This document shows, piece by piece, positions 35,253-44,063 of a DNA stretch of 64,000 bases (the stretch's first letter is position 1; each line of letters starts with the position of its first letter). This stretch comes from Sphingomonas_O antarctica (lineage in GTDB: Bacteria > Pseudomonadota > Alphaproteobacteria > Sphingomonadales > Sphingomonadaceae), in the NCBI RefSeq assembly GCF_965137005.1, contig NZ_CBCRXM010000002.1:124001-188000 (forward strand), read 5' to 3'. A program made the translations under genes and the position numbers. The notes under the pieces were generated by a model. It searched no databases. It worked only from the letters and a program-made list of their open reading frames with translations, and was not told the origin of the DNA.

Positions 35253-37568
35253 ATGCCTTCCTTTGCCCGCGATCTCGAAACCACGCTTCACAACGCGCTC
35301 GCCGCCGCGGCGAGCCGACGTCACGAATATGCCACGCTCGAACATCTCCTGCTCGCGCTCGTCGATGACGAGCATGCGATGCAGGTGATGACCGCCTGCG
35401 GCGTCGATCTCGGCGACTTGAAGACCGTCGTGACCCATTATCTCGACACCGAACTCGAATCGCTGAAGACCGAGGGGCAGACCGACCCCTCGCCGACCAG
35501 CGGGTTTCAGCGCGTGGTCCAGCGCGCAATCCTGCACGTCCAGTCTTCGGGCCGCGACGAAGTGACGGGCGCCAACGTCCTCGTCGCCTTGTTCTCCGAG
35601 CGAGAGAGCTATGCCGTCTATTTCCTGCAGCAGCAGGATATGAGCCGTCTCGATGCCGTCAGCTTCATCAGCCACGGCGTCGGCAAGGGCGGGCAGGTTC
35701 CCGAACAGCGAGAGGTCAAAGGCACGGCACAGGATGACGAAAAGCCCGCCAAGGGCGACAAGGGCAAGGAGTCCGCGCTCCAGCAATTCACCGTCAATCT
35801 CAACGAAAAGGCCAAGGACGGCCGCGTCGATCCGCTGATCGGGCGCGGGCCCGAGGTCGATCGCACGATCCAGATTCTGTGCCGCCGGTCGAAGAACAAC
35901 CCGCTCTATGTCGGCGATCCCGGCGTCGGCAAAACCGCCATCGCCGAAGGCCTGGCGCGCAAGATCGTCGAGGGGCAGGTGCCCGAAGTGTTGCTCCCCG
36001 CGGTGATCTATTCGCTCGACATGGGCGCGCTCCTCGCGGGCACGCGCTATCGCGGCGATTTCGAGGAACGTCTCAAAGCGGTCGTCAACGAACTCGAAAA
36101 ACTGCCGCATGCGATCCTGTTCATCGATGAAATCCACACGGTGATCGGCGCGGGTGCGACTTCTGGCGGGGCGATGGATGCTTCGAACCTGCTCAAGCCG
36201 GCCCTCTCCGGCGGGCAAATCCGCTGCATCGGTTCGACGACCTACAAGGAATTCCGCAACCACTTCGAAAAGGACCGAGCACTGCTGCGCCGGTTCCAGA
36301 AGATCGACGTCAACGAACCGACCATCGAGGACACGATCAAGATTCTCGCGGGCCTGCGTTCGGCGTTCGAGGGGCATCACCACGTCAAATACACGCCCGA
36401 CGCGATCAAATCGGCGGTCGAACTGTCGGCGCGCTACATCAACGATCGCAAGCTGCCGGACAAGGCGATCGACGTGATCGACGAAGTCGGTGCGATGCAG
36501 ATGCTGGTGCCGCTGGCCAAGCGCAAAAAGACCATTACGTCGCGAGAGATCGAGGCGGTGATCGCGACGATGGCGCGCATCCCGGCGAAGTCGGTGTCTG
36601 CCGACGATACCAAGAGCCTCGCCAGCCTCGACGCTGATCTGAAACGCGTGGTGTTCGGGCAGAATGCGGCGATCGAACAGCTGTCCTCGGCGATCAAGCT
36701 CAGCCGGGCGGGTCTGCGCGATCCTGACAAGCCAATCGGCAATTATCTGTTCACCGGTCCAACCGGCGTCGGCAAGACCGAGGTCGCGCGTCAGTTGGCG
36801 TCAATCATGGGTATCCCCCTCCAGCGCTTCGATATGAGCGAGTATATGGAACGGCACAGTGTCAGCCGCCTGATCGGTGCGCCTCCGGGCTATGTCGGTT
36901 TCGACCAGGGCGGCTTGCTGACCGACGCGGTCGATCAGCAACCGCATTGCGTGCTGTTGCTCGACGAAATCGAAAAGGCGCATCCCGACCTGTTCAACAT
37001 CCTGCTCCAAGTCATGGATCACGGTCGCCTGACGGATCAGCACGGCAAGTCGGTCGATTTCCGCAACGTCATCCTGATCATGACGACCAATGCGGGCGCC
37101 AGCGACATGGCGCGCGAAGCCGTCGGCTTCGGGGCGATGACGCGCGAAGGCGAGGATGAAGAGGCGGTGAAAAAGATGTTCACCCCCGAATTCCGCAATC
37201 GCCTCGATGCCATCGTGCCGTTCGGGTATCTGCCGACCGAAGTCGTCGCGCGCGTGGTCGACAAGTTCATTCTGCAGCTCGAATTGCAGCTGGCCGACCG
37301 CGATGTGCACATCAAGCTCGACGACGATGCCAAGGCCTGGCTCACCGCGCGCGGTTACGACAAGCTCTATGGCGCGCGACCAATGGGGCGTTTGGTCCAG
37401 GAAAAGATCAAACAGCCGCTCGCCGAGGAACTGCTGTTCGGCAAGCTGGTCCATGGCGGCGAGGTCATTGTTCGTCTGAAGGATGATGCCCTGGCGTTCG
37501 AGATCACCCCGGCGGCGCCCAAAAAGGGCAAAAAGGGCGGCAAGGCCAAGGTCGTCGCCGAAGGCTAG
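35253..37568 (+). CDS. clpA: ATP-dependent Clp protease ATP-binding subunit ClpA
   Basis: The 771-residue class I AAA+ unfoldase feeds substrates to ClpP. It has an N-domain (residues 1-150, opening FARDLETTLHNALAAAA), a first AAA domain with Walker A GDPGVGKTAIAEGL near 222 and LLAGTRYRGDFEERL, and a second AAA domain with GPTGVGKTEVARQL near 508. The C-terminal tail is Lys/Gly-rich. No ClpB-type middle coiled coil is present. GGAG six bases upstream supports the start. clpS, often just upstream of clpA, is not here. Confidence 0.96.
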   Translation: MPSFARDLETTLHNALAAAASRRHEYATLEHLLLALVDDEHAMQVMTACGVDLGDLKTVVTHYLDTELESLKTEGQTDPSPTSGFQRVVQRAILHVQSSGRDEVTGANVLVALFSERESYAVYFLQQQDMSRLDAVSFISHGVGKGGQVPEQREVKGTAQDDEKPAKGDKGKESALQQFTVNLNEKAKDGRVDPLIGRGPEVDRTIQILCRRSKNNPLYVGDPGVGKTAIAEGLARKIVEGQVPEVLLPAVIYSLDMGALLAGTRYRGDFEERLKAVVNELEKLPHAILFIDEIHTVIGAGATSGGAMDASNLLKPALSGGQIRCIGSTTYKEFRNHFEKDRALLRRFQKIDVNEPTIEDTIKILAGLRSAFEGHHHVKYTPDAIKSAVELSARYINDRKLPDKAIDVIDEVGAMQMLVPLAKRKKTITSREIEAVIATMARIPAKSVSADDTKSLASLDADLKRVVFGQNAAIEQLSSAIKLSRAGLRDPDKPIGNYLFTGPTGVGKTEVARQLASIMGIPLQRFDMSEYMERHSVSRLIGAPPGYVGFDQGGLLTDAVDQQPHCVLLLDEIEKAHPDLFNILLQVMDHGRLTDQHGKSVDFRNVILIMTTNAGASDMAREAVGFGAMTREGEDEEAVKKMFTPEFRNRLDAIVPFGYLPTEVVARVVDKFILQLELQLADRDVHIKLDDDAKAWLTARGYDKLYGARPMGRLVQEKIKQPLAEELLFGKLVHGGEVIVRLKDDALAFEITPAAPKKGKKGGKAKVVAEG

Positions 37569-37584
37569 GCGGGCTCACCCGTTC

Positions 37585-37617
37585 CGCCTGTCCGGTCGTT
37601 CATTGACCGGACAGGCG
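37585..37617. terminator. Long perfect hairpin after clpA
   Basis: CGCCTGTCCGGTC (37585-37597) pairs with GACCGGACAGGCG (37605-37617) over a seven-base loop, 17 bases after the clpA stop. There is no T-run, so termination would have to be factor-assisted. It also lies about 20 bases before the next start and could influence that gene's leader. Confidence 0.5.
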
Positions 37618-37638
37618 CCGGGGCTCACATTCAAACTC

Positions 37639-38034
37639 ATGCGGCACTTCATTCCTTTTATCGCGCTGGCGGCGGCGATCATGCCGGTCGCGGCGCGGGC
37701 CGACACCATCCGGCTGACCCCTGAACAGGCCGAAGCAGCCCAGGAGGCCGGCGCGGCAAAGCGCCAGCGCGCGGCGGAAACCGGCCTTTCCGACCAACCC
37801 GGCCTCGACCGCGGCGTGCATGGTGAAGTCGGCGTATCGGTCGGTACCGGCGGCTATCGCTCGGTCTATGGTGTCGCCGCGCTGCCGTTGGGCGACAGCG
37901 GCGGGGTGGTTCTCGGCTATAACAACACACGCGGACGCGTGGGCGGGCCGTATCGCGGCGATCTGTGTCGCGGCGTGGATGCGGAATTGTGCGACTGGCG
38001 GCTTAGCGCCGATGATCTCGATCGCGGACGCTAA
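37639..38034 (+). CDS. Small secreted protein of unknown function
   Basis: The 131-residue protein has a signal peptide (FIPFIALAAAIMPVAARA, cleavage near residue 22). A charged Ala/Glu/Gln helix (about 26-50) follows, then a Gly-rich stretch (HGEVGVSVGTGGYRSVYGVA) and a cysteine pair near the C-terminus (LCRGVDAELCDW) that could form a disulfide in the periplasm. I recognise no family. Any ribosome site before ATG 37639 is weak. Confidence 0.6.
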   Translation: MRHFIPFIALAAAIMPVAARADTIRLTPEQAEAAQEAGAAKRQRAAETGLSDQPGLDRGVHGEVGVSVGTGGYRSVYGVAALPLGDSGGVVLGYNNTRGRVGGPYRGDLCRGVDAELCDWRLSADDLDRGR

Positions 38035-38061
38035 AGCGTTGTTCTTGCGGGTCGGCGTAAA

Positions 38062-38099
38062 GATTCGTTAACCAAAATCGTGGATTAACCTTTCTTAAC
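38062..38099 (+). promoter_or_regulatory. Cluster of TTAAC half-sites next to GATTC (CtrA/CcrM-like)
   Basis: Three TTAAC half-sites (38068, 38085 and 38095) and a GATTC methylation-type site (38062-38066) lie 40-75 bases before the beta-helix PEPxxWA-CTERM gene. CtrA boxes are TTAA-N7-TTAAC and CcrM methylates GANTC. The two downstream half-sites have a six-base gap, one short of consensus, so the assignment is tentative. Confidence 0.35.
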
Positions 38100-38137
38100 G
38101 CGGTATGTGCGCTGCGTTGGGGCTGGGGAGCCACGGA

Positions 38138-39412
38138 ATGAAAATTGTTCTGGCCGTCGCGGCATATGCCGCGGCGACGATGATGTCATGCGCCGCCAAT
38201 GCCGCGACGGTGACGGTCGGCACCAGCGCCGCGCTCGACGCCGCCATCAAGGCCGCGTCCGGCGGCGACATCATCCGCATCGCGCCCGGCAATTACGGCG
38301 ACTTCGAATTCCGCAACGTCAATCCGGCGTCGGCGATCACCATCACCTCCGCCAATTCGGCGCGCCCGCCGGTATTCGCTCATCTGACCGTACGCGATTC
38401 GTCGTTCCTGAACTTCTCGCGCCTCACGGTCAGCAGCCCGGCGCCGACCGCGGCCAATCCTGCGTTGAACGCGACCGATCTGATCCACAGCCACGACGTC
38501 CGCTTTTCCGCGATGATCTTTCAGGGGGTCGTCGGCGGGGGCGTGGCCAATGAAGCGCGCGGCATGCGCATTTCGCAAAGCAGCGGGATCACCGTGGCAA
38601 CCAGCAGCTTCAATGAATTGAGCCACGCGATCACCACCGACGGATCGTCGCACATGACCATCACCGACAATGCCTTTTCCGGCATCCGCACCGATGGGAT
38701 CATCGCCGACGGTGCCAGCGCGTCGCTGATCGCGCGCAACCGGTTTTCCGCGTTTCGGCCCGAAGCAGGCGACCATCCCGACGCGATCCAGGTCTTCAAC
38801 AACCTGACCCCGACGTCCACGCTAACGATCACCGACAATCTGATGGTCGGCGACGACGGCGGCCAGATGCAGGGCATTTTCATGACCAATAATGCGGGCA
38901 ATCGTGCGCAGCTCGACCGCATCAACATCATTGGCAATCTGATGTGGGGCACGATGTGGAACGGCATCGCCGCATTCGACGCCAACCGCCTCACGGTGAC
39001 CGGTAACGTGCTGTACTCCAACGCCGATCTGGACATCGGCAAGACCTGGGTCCGTCTCGAGGACGTCAGCACCGCCACTGTTTCGGGCAACATTGCGGGG
39101 GCGTTTATCTATGCCGACGTCGGCACTTTGACCGGATCGGCCAATACGTTGCTCGTCGCCGACGTCGGTGCGCTGGCGGCGGTCGGTCTGTGGGACGCGA
39201 CGCATGCGGCGACGCGCTATGCCATTGCTTATGACGATACGGAGGTTGGGTCCCTCGCTCCGGAGTTTGCGCAGAGCCGCGCAAGCGCATTTGCGGTCGC
39301 AGGCGTGCCCGAACCGGCGAGCTGGCTGACCATGATCACCGGATTCCTGATGACCGGCGCGGTAAGCCGCCGCTTGCAACGCGCGCGCGGACGCCGCATT
39401 CAGCCGGCATGA
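38138..39412 (+). CDS. Right-handed parallel beta-helix protein with PEPxxWA-CTERM signal
   Basis: The 424-residue exported protein has a signal peptide (IVLAVAAYAAATMMSCAANA). A beta-helix fold is suggested by recurring short strands with Asn/Ser turns (ALDAAIKAASGGDIIRIAPG opening, then ITDNAFSGIRTDGIIAD, LIARNRF, LTITDNLMVGDDG, LTVTGNVLYSN). A C-terminal sorting tail follows (VPEPASWLTMITGFLMTG, then RRLQRARGRR). Similar folds occur in polysaccharide lyases and other carbohydrate-active surface proteins, but no catalytic set is evident. Likely anchored or released by the exosortase at 51.5 kb. GGAG seven bases upstream supports the start. Confidence 0.83.
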   Translation: MKIVLAVAAYAAATMMSCAANAATVTVGTSAALDAAIKAASGGDIIRIAPGNYGDFEFRNVNPASAITITSANSARPPVFAHLTVRDSSFLNFSRLTVSSPAPTAANPALNATDLIHSHDVRFSAMIFQGVVGGGVANEARGMRISQSSGITVATSSFNELSHAITTDGSSHMTITDNAFSGIRTDGIIADGASASLIARNRFSAFRPEAGDHPDAIQVFNNLTPTSTLTITDNLMVGDDGGQMQGIFMTNNAGNRAQLDRINIIGNLMWGTMWNGIAAFDANRLTVTGNVLYSNADLDIGKTWVRLEDVSTATVSGNIAGAFIYADVGTLTGSANTLLVADVGALAAVGLWDATHAATRYAIAYDDTEVGSLAPEFAQSRASAFAVAGVPEPASWLTMITGFLMTGAVSRRLQRARGRRIQPA

Positions 39413-39798
39413 ACCGTTCTGCCAATGAAGTGATGCGCGATGTCATCGCCGCCGCCGTGATCGACGGGATCGGCGCGCTCAAGGCCGCGTCGAAAGGCCT
39501 GCCCAACACGCTGCTGCGTGACATCGGCGCGATCCACGCCAACACCGCGGTCGCCGACCTGCCGCCCGAACTGACGCGATCGATCGACGACAGCGTGCGC
39601 GGTGCGCTCAGCAAATTGTTACGCGAAGGCTATGCGGTCGCGCCGTCTCGCCCTGAAGCGCCGCGCCCGCGTCCCGCCCAGGGAACAATCATCCCGCGCC
39701 GTGGCGACAACGCCCCCCGTACGCCCCGCAATGACGGCCCGCCGCGTGGTCCGCGCCCGCCGCGCGCCGGCGGTCCGGGCAAGCCGCCGCGCCGCTAA
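39409..39798 (+). CDS. Conserved small protein with basic proline-rich tail, unknown function
   Basis: The 129-residue protein overlaps the beta-helix gene by ATGA. Residues 1-75 look helical (ANEVMRDVIAAAVIDGIGAL and SVRGALSKLLREGYAV). Residues 80-129 are a disordered Arg/Pro/Gly tail (RPPRAGGPGKPPRR) suited to nucleic-acid or anionic-polymer binding. No signal peptide is present, so it stays in the cytosol despite being coupled to an exported protein. No family recognised. Confidence 0.62.
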   Translation: MNRSANEVMRDVIAAAVIDGIGALKAASKGLPNTLLRDIGAIHANTAVADLPPELTRSIDDSVRGALSKLLREGYAVAPSRPEAPRPRPAQGTIIPRRGDNAPRTPRNDGPPRGPRPPRAGGPGKPPRR

Positions 39799-40113
39799 AA
39801 CCTGCCGTTCAATCGTAAACTGGTTGAGTGATCGCCGTAATAGAGAATGTAATCATGCAGCCTGAGGCCGATCGGCCTTAGCGTACGGGCCGCCGTCTCG
39901 ATCGCAGCAGATTCCTCGGGCGTTGGCGCGCAAGCGGGATCGATGGCGCGTCGGACGATGGCGATTGCCGCTGATCCGTGCCGCAACGCGTCTTCGACGA
40001 TGTGACGGAGCGGCAAGGCGTCGCGTACCCCCCCAATCCGGCACCGGCGCCCGTGCGGCTTCGCGCCCGTCATGGTCGATATGGATCACCCATAAAATAT
40101 CGTCGTGCCCCAA
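39795..40113 (-). pseudogene. Frameshifted RadC/JAB-domain-like protein
   Basis: Two overlapping minus-strand frames make one RadC-like reading: GHDDILWVIHIDHDGRE comes from the upstream frame and VEDALRHGSAAIAIVRRAID...PTPEESAAIETAARTLRPIGLRLHDYILYYG from the downstream frame. The switch falls at a run of seven G (plus-strand C7 at 40028-40034). Removing one base gives a single 105-residue frame. The HNHPSGD metal motif of true JAB/RadC proteins is replaced by RRAIDPAC, so the zinc site is lost. It is either decayed, phase-variable or carries a sequencing error. The upstream start would be TTG. Confidence 0.6.
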
Positions 40114-40198
40114 TGCGACGTCCCCCGGGGCACCTTAGCTTCAGCGCCTCCACTGGCAAAGCCATGTTGCTGCCACTATCTTGAGCCATGACAAGACG

Positions 40199-41278
40199 AT
40201 GGCCGCAGCCCTGACCTTTGAACGGCCCCATGCCGATGTCTCCGCGCGGCCGAGGATTGCCGACGATGTCGCGTTGCTGCGCGTCGCGGCGGAACTGTCG
40301 CGTGATCTCAATGGCGTTAAGCCCCGGATTTATTGGGCGGACTTCCTCGCATCGGCAGCGTTGGGCTATGCCGCACTGGCGAGCGCAATCCTTCTGTCAG
40401 GCGCCTTGGCGTGGGTCAGCGGGGTGATCGCGATCCTCGCGCTGTACCGGGCGGGCAGCTTTATTCACGAACTGACGCACGTGAAGCACCGCGACCTGCG
40501 CTGGTTCCGCTTCGGCTGGAACGCCATTGCCGGCGTGCCGCTGCTGGTGCCGTCGTTTCTGTATGAAGGGGTGCACAACCTCCACCACAACAAGACGCGC
40601 TATGGCACGATCGAGGATCCGGAGTATCTGCCGCTTGCGTTGATGAAGCCGTGGACGGTGCCGTTGTTCGTAATCGTCTCGGCGTTGGCGCCATTGGCCA
40701 TGCTGGTGCGATTCGGGGTGCTGACGCCGCTGTCGCTGATCGTCCCGCCGCTGCGCACGATAGTCGTCGAGCGATTTTCGGGACTGCAAATCAACCCGCT
40801 GTTCCGCCGTCGCACGCCCGAGGGCGAGCTGAAGCGCCAATGGTACGCGCAGGAAGCCGCGTGCAGCATCTGGGCGATCACGCTGATCACGCTCGTCGCG
40901 ACCCGCACGATCCCGCTGCGCGCTTTCGTCATCTTTCTCGCGGTCGCTGCGGGTGTGATGGTGCTTAATCAGGTGCGCACTTTGGTCGCGCATCTGTGGG
41001 AGAATGAAGGGGAGGCGATGACCGTCACGGCCCAATATCTCGATACCGTCAATGTGCCGCCGCCAACGTTGTTGCCAGCGTTATGGGCGCCGGTGGGCCT
41101 GCGTTATCACGCGCTGCACCACCTGTTGCCGGGCGTGCCGTATCACAATCTGGCCGAGGCGCACCGCCGCATTACCACCGCAGTCGAGCAGCATTCGCCT
41201 TATCACAAGGCAAGCTATACCGGGCTGCCCAAGCTGGTTGCCAGCCTGACCGCGAAGACGTTTACTCCTCGCTCCTGA
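40199..41278 (+). CDS. Membrane fatty acid desaturase family protein
   Basis: The 359-residue di-iron membrane enzyme has three histidine boxes, HELTHVKH near residue 94, HNLHHNK near 124 and HALHHLLPGVPYHN near 303, with hydrophobic segments between them (AALGYAALASAILLSG and VPLFVIVSALAPLAML). This matches the DesA/desaturase-hydroxylase superfamily. The substrate could be a phospholipid acyl chain, sphingolipid or carotenoid and cannot be told. ATG 40199 is preferred to a TTG at 40181. The 3' end overlaps convergent lptG by 17 bases. Confidence 0.85.
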   Translation: MAAALTFERPHADVSARPRIADDVALLRVAAELSRDLNGVKPRIYWADFLASAALGYAALASAILLSGALAWVSGVIAILALYRAGSFIHELTHVKHRDLRWFRFGWNAIAGVPLLVPSFLYEGVHNLHHNKTRYGTIEDPEYLPLALMKPWTVPLFVIVSALAPLAMLVRFGVLTPLSLIVPPLRTIVVERFSGLQINPLFRRRTPEGELKRQWYAQEAACSIWAITLITLVATRTIPLRAFVIFLAVAAGVMVLNQVRTLVAHLWENEGEAMTVTAQYLDTVNVPPPTLLPALWAPVGLRYHALHHLLPGVPYHNLAEAHRRITTAVEQHSPYHKASYTGLPKLVASLTAKTFTPRS

Positions 41279-42353
41279 TCAGCACCGCTTCGCCGATCAG
41301 CAGGAACAGGACGAACGGCCCCCACGCCGCCAGCCACGCCGGGTAAGCGCCGAGATTGCCCATTGCGAGGCCGAAATTGTCCGCCACGAAATAAGCAAAG
41401 CCGAGCATCATCCCGATTACGGCGCGGACGAATAACTGGCCCGTTCGCGCCAGCCCGAATGCCGCGACCGCCGCAAGCAGCGGCATCAGCACCGTCGACA
41501 GCGGCCCGGACAATTTATGCCACAAAGCCGCGCGCTGCGGCACGCTGGGGCGTCCGGCCTCCTCGAGATCGCTCGTCGCCTGGCGCAGACCGGTGAAGCT
41601 GAGCCCGGAGGGGTCGATATTGCTGAGCGTGAACTGATCGGGCCGCAGTGCAAAACCGAACCGCATGGTCGGCGTTCGTGACACCTGCCCGGTGGCGACG
41701 TCGAAGGTGCGCGCATCGTGGAGCAGAAGGGCGCCCGCGCTATATTCGGCGCGCGTCGCCTCGATCGTGCGCAGCAATTGCCCCCCGGTCCGGTCGTAGA
41801 TCCGTACATCGTCCAGCTGCACCGCATTCCCGCGACCGGTCACCGACGCCGCGTGGATCAGGTCGTCGCCGTCACGGACCCAGATATTGGTCTGGCCCTC
41901 GTGTCCCGTCGGCATCTTGGCGTAATTGACCGCCTGCCACCGGTTGAGCGTAGCGGCGGCGCGCGGGACGATCCGTTCGTTGAACGCGAATGTAACCCCT
42001 GCCACAGCGATGCTGGCGAGGATCAGCGGCGCCAGCACCTGGTGTGCCGACAGTCCGGCCGCCTTCATCGCGATGACTTCGCTATTCTGGTTCAACGTCG
42101 CCAGCGTCACCAATGCGCCAAGCAGGAAACAAAACGGCGCAAAACGCTGAATCAATTCGGGGATGCGCAGCGAAACATAAGTCAGCAATTGCGCCTGGCC
42201 ATTGCCCGGCACGCTGAGAATATTATCCGATTCGCCGAGCAGATCGAGCACTTGCAGCACCATGATAAGCACGATCATCACCGCGATGCTGCGGACGAGG
42301 TACATTTTCGCCATGTGCCAGGCCAGCGTCCGCGACGGAAAGAAATCAGGCAT
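41262..42353 (-). CDS. lptG: LPS export ABC transporter permease LptG
   Basis: The 363-residue inner-membrane permease of the LptB2FG complex has the family six-helix layout, with a large periplasmic beta-jellyroll domain (about residues 120-265) between helices 3 and 4. MIVLIMVLQVLDLLGESDN near the N-terminus and the QRFAPFCFLLGALVTLATL coupling region support the call. It starts eight bases inside the end of lptF, so the two are translated together. Confidence 0.9.
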   Translation of the reverse strand: MPDFFPSRTLAWHMAKMYLVRSIAVMIVLIMVLQVLDLLGESDNILSVPGNGQAQLLTYVSLRIPELIQRFAPFCFLLGALVTLATLNQNSEVIAMKAAGLSAHQVLAPLILASIAVAGVTFAFNERIVPRAAATLNRWQAVNYAKMPTGHEGQTNIWVRDGDDLIHAASVTGRGNAVQLDDVRIYDRTGGQLLRTIEATRAEYSAGALLLHDARTFDVATGQVSRTPTMRFGFALRPDQFTLSNIDPSGLSFTGLRQATSDLEEAGRPSVPQRAALWHKLSGPLSTVLMPLLAAVAAFGLARTGQLFVRAVIGMMLGFAYFVADNFGLAMGNLGAYPAWLAAWGPFVLFLLIGEAVLIRSEE

Positions 42354-43548
42354 TGGCGGCCTTTCCGGTCCAACGGCCGAACCAGCGCTTGAACACGCCG
42401 GCGATCTTGCCGAACACAACCTCCAACCCGCCGATCGGCTGACCGCCCGGAACGAACGCCAGCGTGTAAAACATCCACAGGATCAAGGCGGTGAACAATG
42501 CGAAGGGCAGCCACAAGGCCAGCACCGGATTGACGTAGCCAAGCCCGCCGACACCTTCGGCATATTCGTTGACCTTGTGATAGGCGACGACCATCACGAT
42601 CGACAGGAACACGCCCAGCGCGGAGGTGGATCGCTTGGGTGGCACCGCCAGCGCGACGCCGAGCAGCGGCAGCAACAGCATCACCACCACTTCGACCATA
42701 CGGAAATGGAAATTGGCGCGCGCCTTGTCGCGTTTCAATTCGGGAACGCCGCCGTCTTTCGCGCTGCGCACCAATTGCGGCAGCGTGAGTTCGCGATCAC
42801 GCTCGCCCGGCGCGCGGAAGGCGCCGATACGCGGCAGGTCGATCGGCAGGTCGTGCGCGCTGAACGCCAAGACGCGCGGCGCGGCGAATTTGGGATCGTC
42901 CTGCACCAACGTGCCGTTTTCCAGCCGCAGGATGATCGTGTCGGGATCGTCGGTCGCGAGGAACGTGCCGCGATCCGCCGTCACCGATACGTCGGTGCCG
43001 TCGGCGCGGCGGACGTTGACGAACATGCCCGTCAGCTCGCGGCCCTCCTTGGCACTGCGTTCGATACGCAGCGTCAAATTCTTGCCCAGCCGTGTGAATT
43101 CGCCGACCTTGATCGACGCCCCCAATTGCCCCGAACGCAATTCGTAGCGCAGCCCCTCATAGGCATAGCGCGCGCGGGGCTGGACATAACCGACGATCGC
43201 CAGGTTAACGGCGGCCAGGACGATAGCGTAGAGAAACGGAACCCTCAGGAGGCGCGGATACCCTTGGCCCACCGCCTGCAGCACATCGAGTTCGGTCGAC
43301 AGCGCCAGTTTGCGAAAGGCGAGGAGAATGCCCATCAGCAGTCCTATCGGGATGCCCAGCGACAGATATTCGGGCAGCAGGCTCGCGAGCATTTTCCACA
43401 CGACGCTGACCGGCCCGCCCTCCTGCGCGACAAAATCGAACAGGCGAAGCATGCGGTCGAGCACCAGCAGCATCGCCGCGACGACGAGGCTCGACACCAA
43501 TGGTACGATGATCTGACGCGCAATGTAGCGGTCGGTGGCGCTCAGCAA
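42346..43548 (-). CDS. lptF: LPS export ABC transporter permease LptF
   Basis: The 400-residue partner of LptG extracts LPS from the inner membrane for transport to the outer leaflet. The N-terminal RYIARQIIVPLVSSLVVAAM and LPEYLSLGIPIGLLMGILLAFRKLALSTEL are typical of LptF. The periplasmic jellyroll domain (about 110-260) is followed by three helices and a basic C-terminus. No ATG is available in frame near the conserved N-terminus; TTG at 43548 is the likely start, with uncertain ribosome site. Confidence 0.88.
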   Translation of the reverse strand: MLSATDRYIARQIIVPLVSSLVVAAMLLVLDRMLRLFDFVAQEGGPVSVVWKMLASLLPEYLSLGIPIGLLMGILLAFRKLALSTELDVLQAVGQGYPRLLRVPFLYAIVLAAVNLAIVGYVQPRARYAYEGLRYELRSGQLGASIKVGEFTRLGKNLTLRIERSAKEGRELTGMFVNVRRADGTDVSVTADRGTFLATDDPDTIILRLENGTLVQDDPKFAAPRVLAFSAHDLPIDLPRIGAFRAPGERDRELTLPQLVRSAKDGGVPELKRDKARANFHFRMVEVVVMLLLPLLGVALAVPPKRSTSALGVFLSIVMVVAYHKVNEYAEGVGGLGYVNPVLALWLPFALFTALILWMFYTLAFVPGGQPIGGLEVVFGKIAGVFKRWFGRWTGKAANA

Positions 43549-43608
43549 GATTGAACCATGCCCTTTCCGACCATCATTTTGCCTTAAACTCCGCCCATCT
43601 AGCGGGCT

Positions 43609-44061
43609 ATGATCGTGAAGCACAGTCTTGCCGTCATGGCTTTTGCGCTGATCGCGGCACCGGTCGCGGCGCGCGCCGAGTGCACGGGGCCGGCGCTGCT
43701 GGTCAAGGTCGCGGGGCTCAAGAATCGCACCGGCGAAGTTCGCGTTCGCGCGTTCGGTGGCGATCCAAGCACCTATTTCGACAAGCACCACGTTTCCGCT
43801 GCCATTTACAAGGTGCCGCCACCGTCCGGACCGGTCGATTACTGCCTGGCTGTCAAACCCGGCGTCTATGCGGTCGACGTTCGTCAGGATCTGGACGGCG
43901 ATGGCAAGACATCGGCAAGCGATGGTGTCGGCGCGTCCGGCAATCCGCAATTGAGCCTGTTCGACATTCTGTTCAAACGGCGCCCACCCGCCGTGCAGGT
44001 TCAGGTCCGGGTCGGCCAAGGCGTTACGCCAGTGTCGATCACCGTGCGATATCGGGGCTGA
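43609..44061 (+). CDS. DUF2141 domain periplasmic protein
   Basis: The 150-residue exported protein has a signal peptide (SLAVMAFALIAAPVAARA) and a DUF2141 body with LLVKVAGLKNRTGEVRVRAF near residue 30 and YAVDVRQDLDGDGKTSASDG, an Asp-rich loop that could bind calcium. The family function is unknown. The downstream lipid kinase starts two bases after its stop, so they share a transcript. Confidence 0.78.
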   Translation: MIVKHSLAVMAFALIAAPVAARAECTGPALLVKVAGLKNRTGEVRVRAFGGDPSTYFDKHHVSAAIYKVPPPSGPVDYCLAVKPGVYAVDVRQDLDGDGKTSASDGVGASGNPQLSLFDILFKRRPPAVQVQVRVGQGVTPVSITVRYRG

Positions 44062-44063
44062 TC

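Noticed and set aside
35085..36383. Minus-strand open frame opposite clpA
   Set aside because: It is antisense to the clpA N-domain and first AAA domain; there is no motif or ribosome site.
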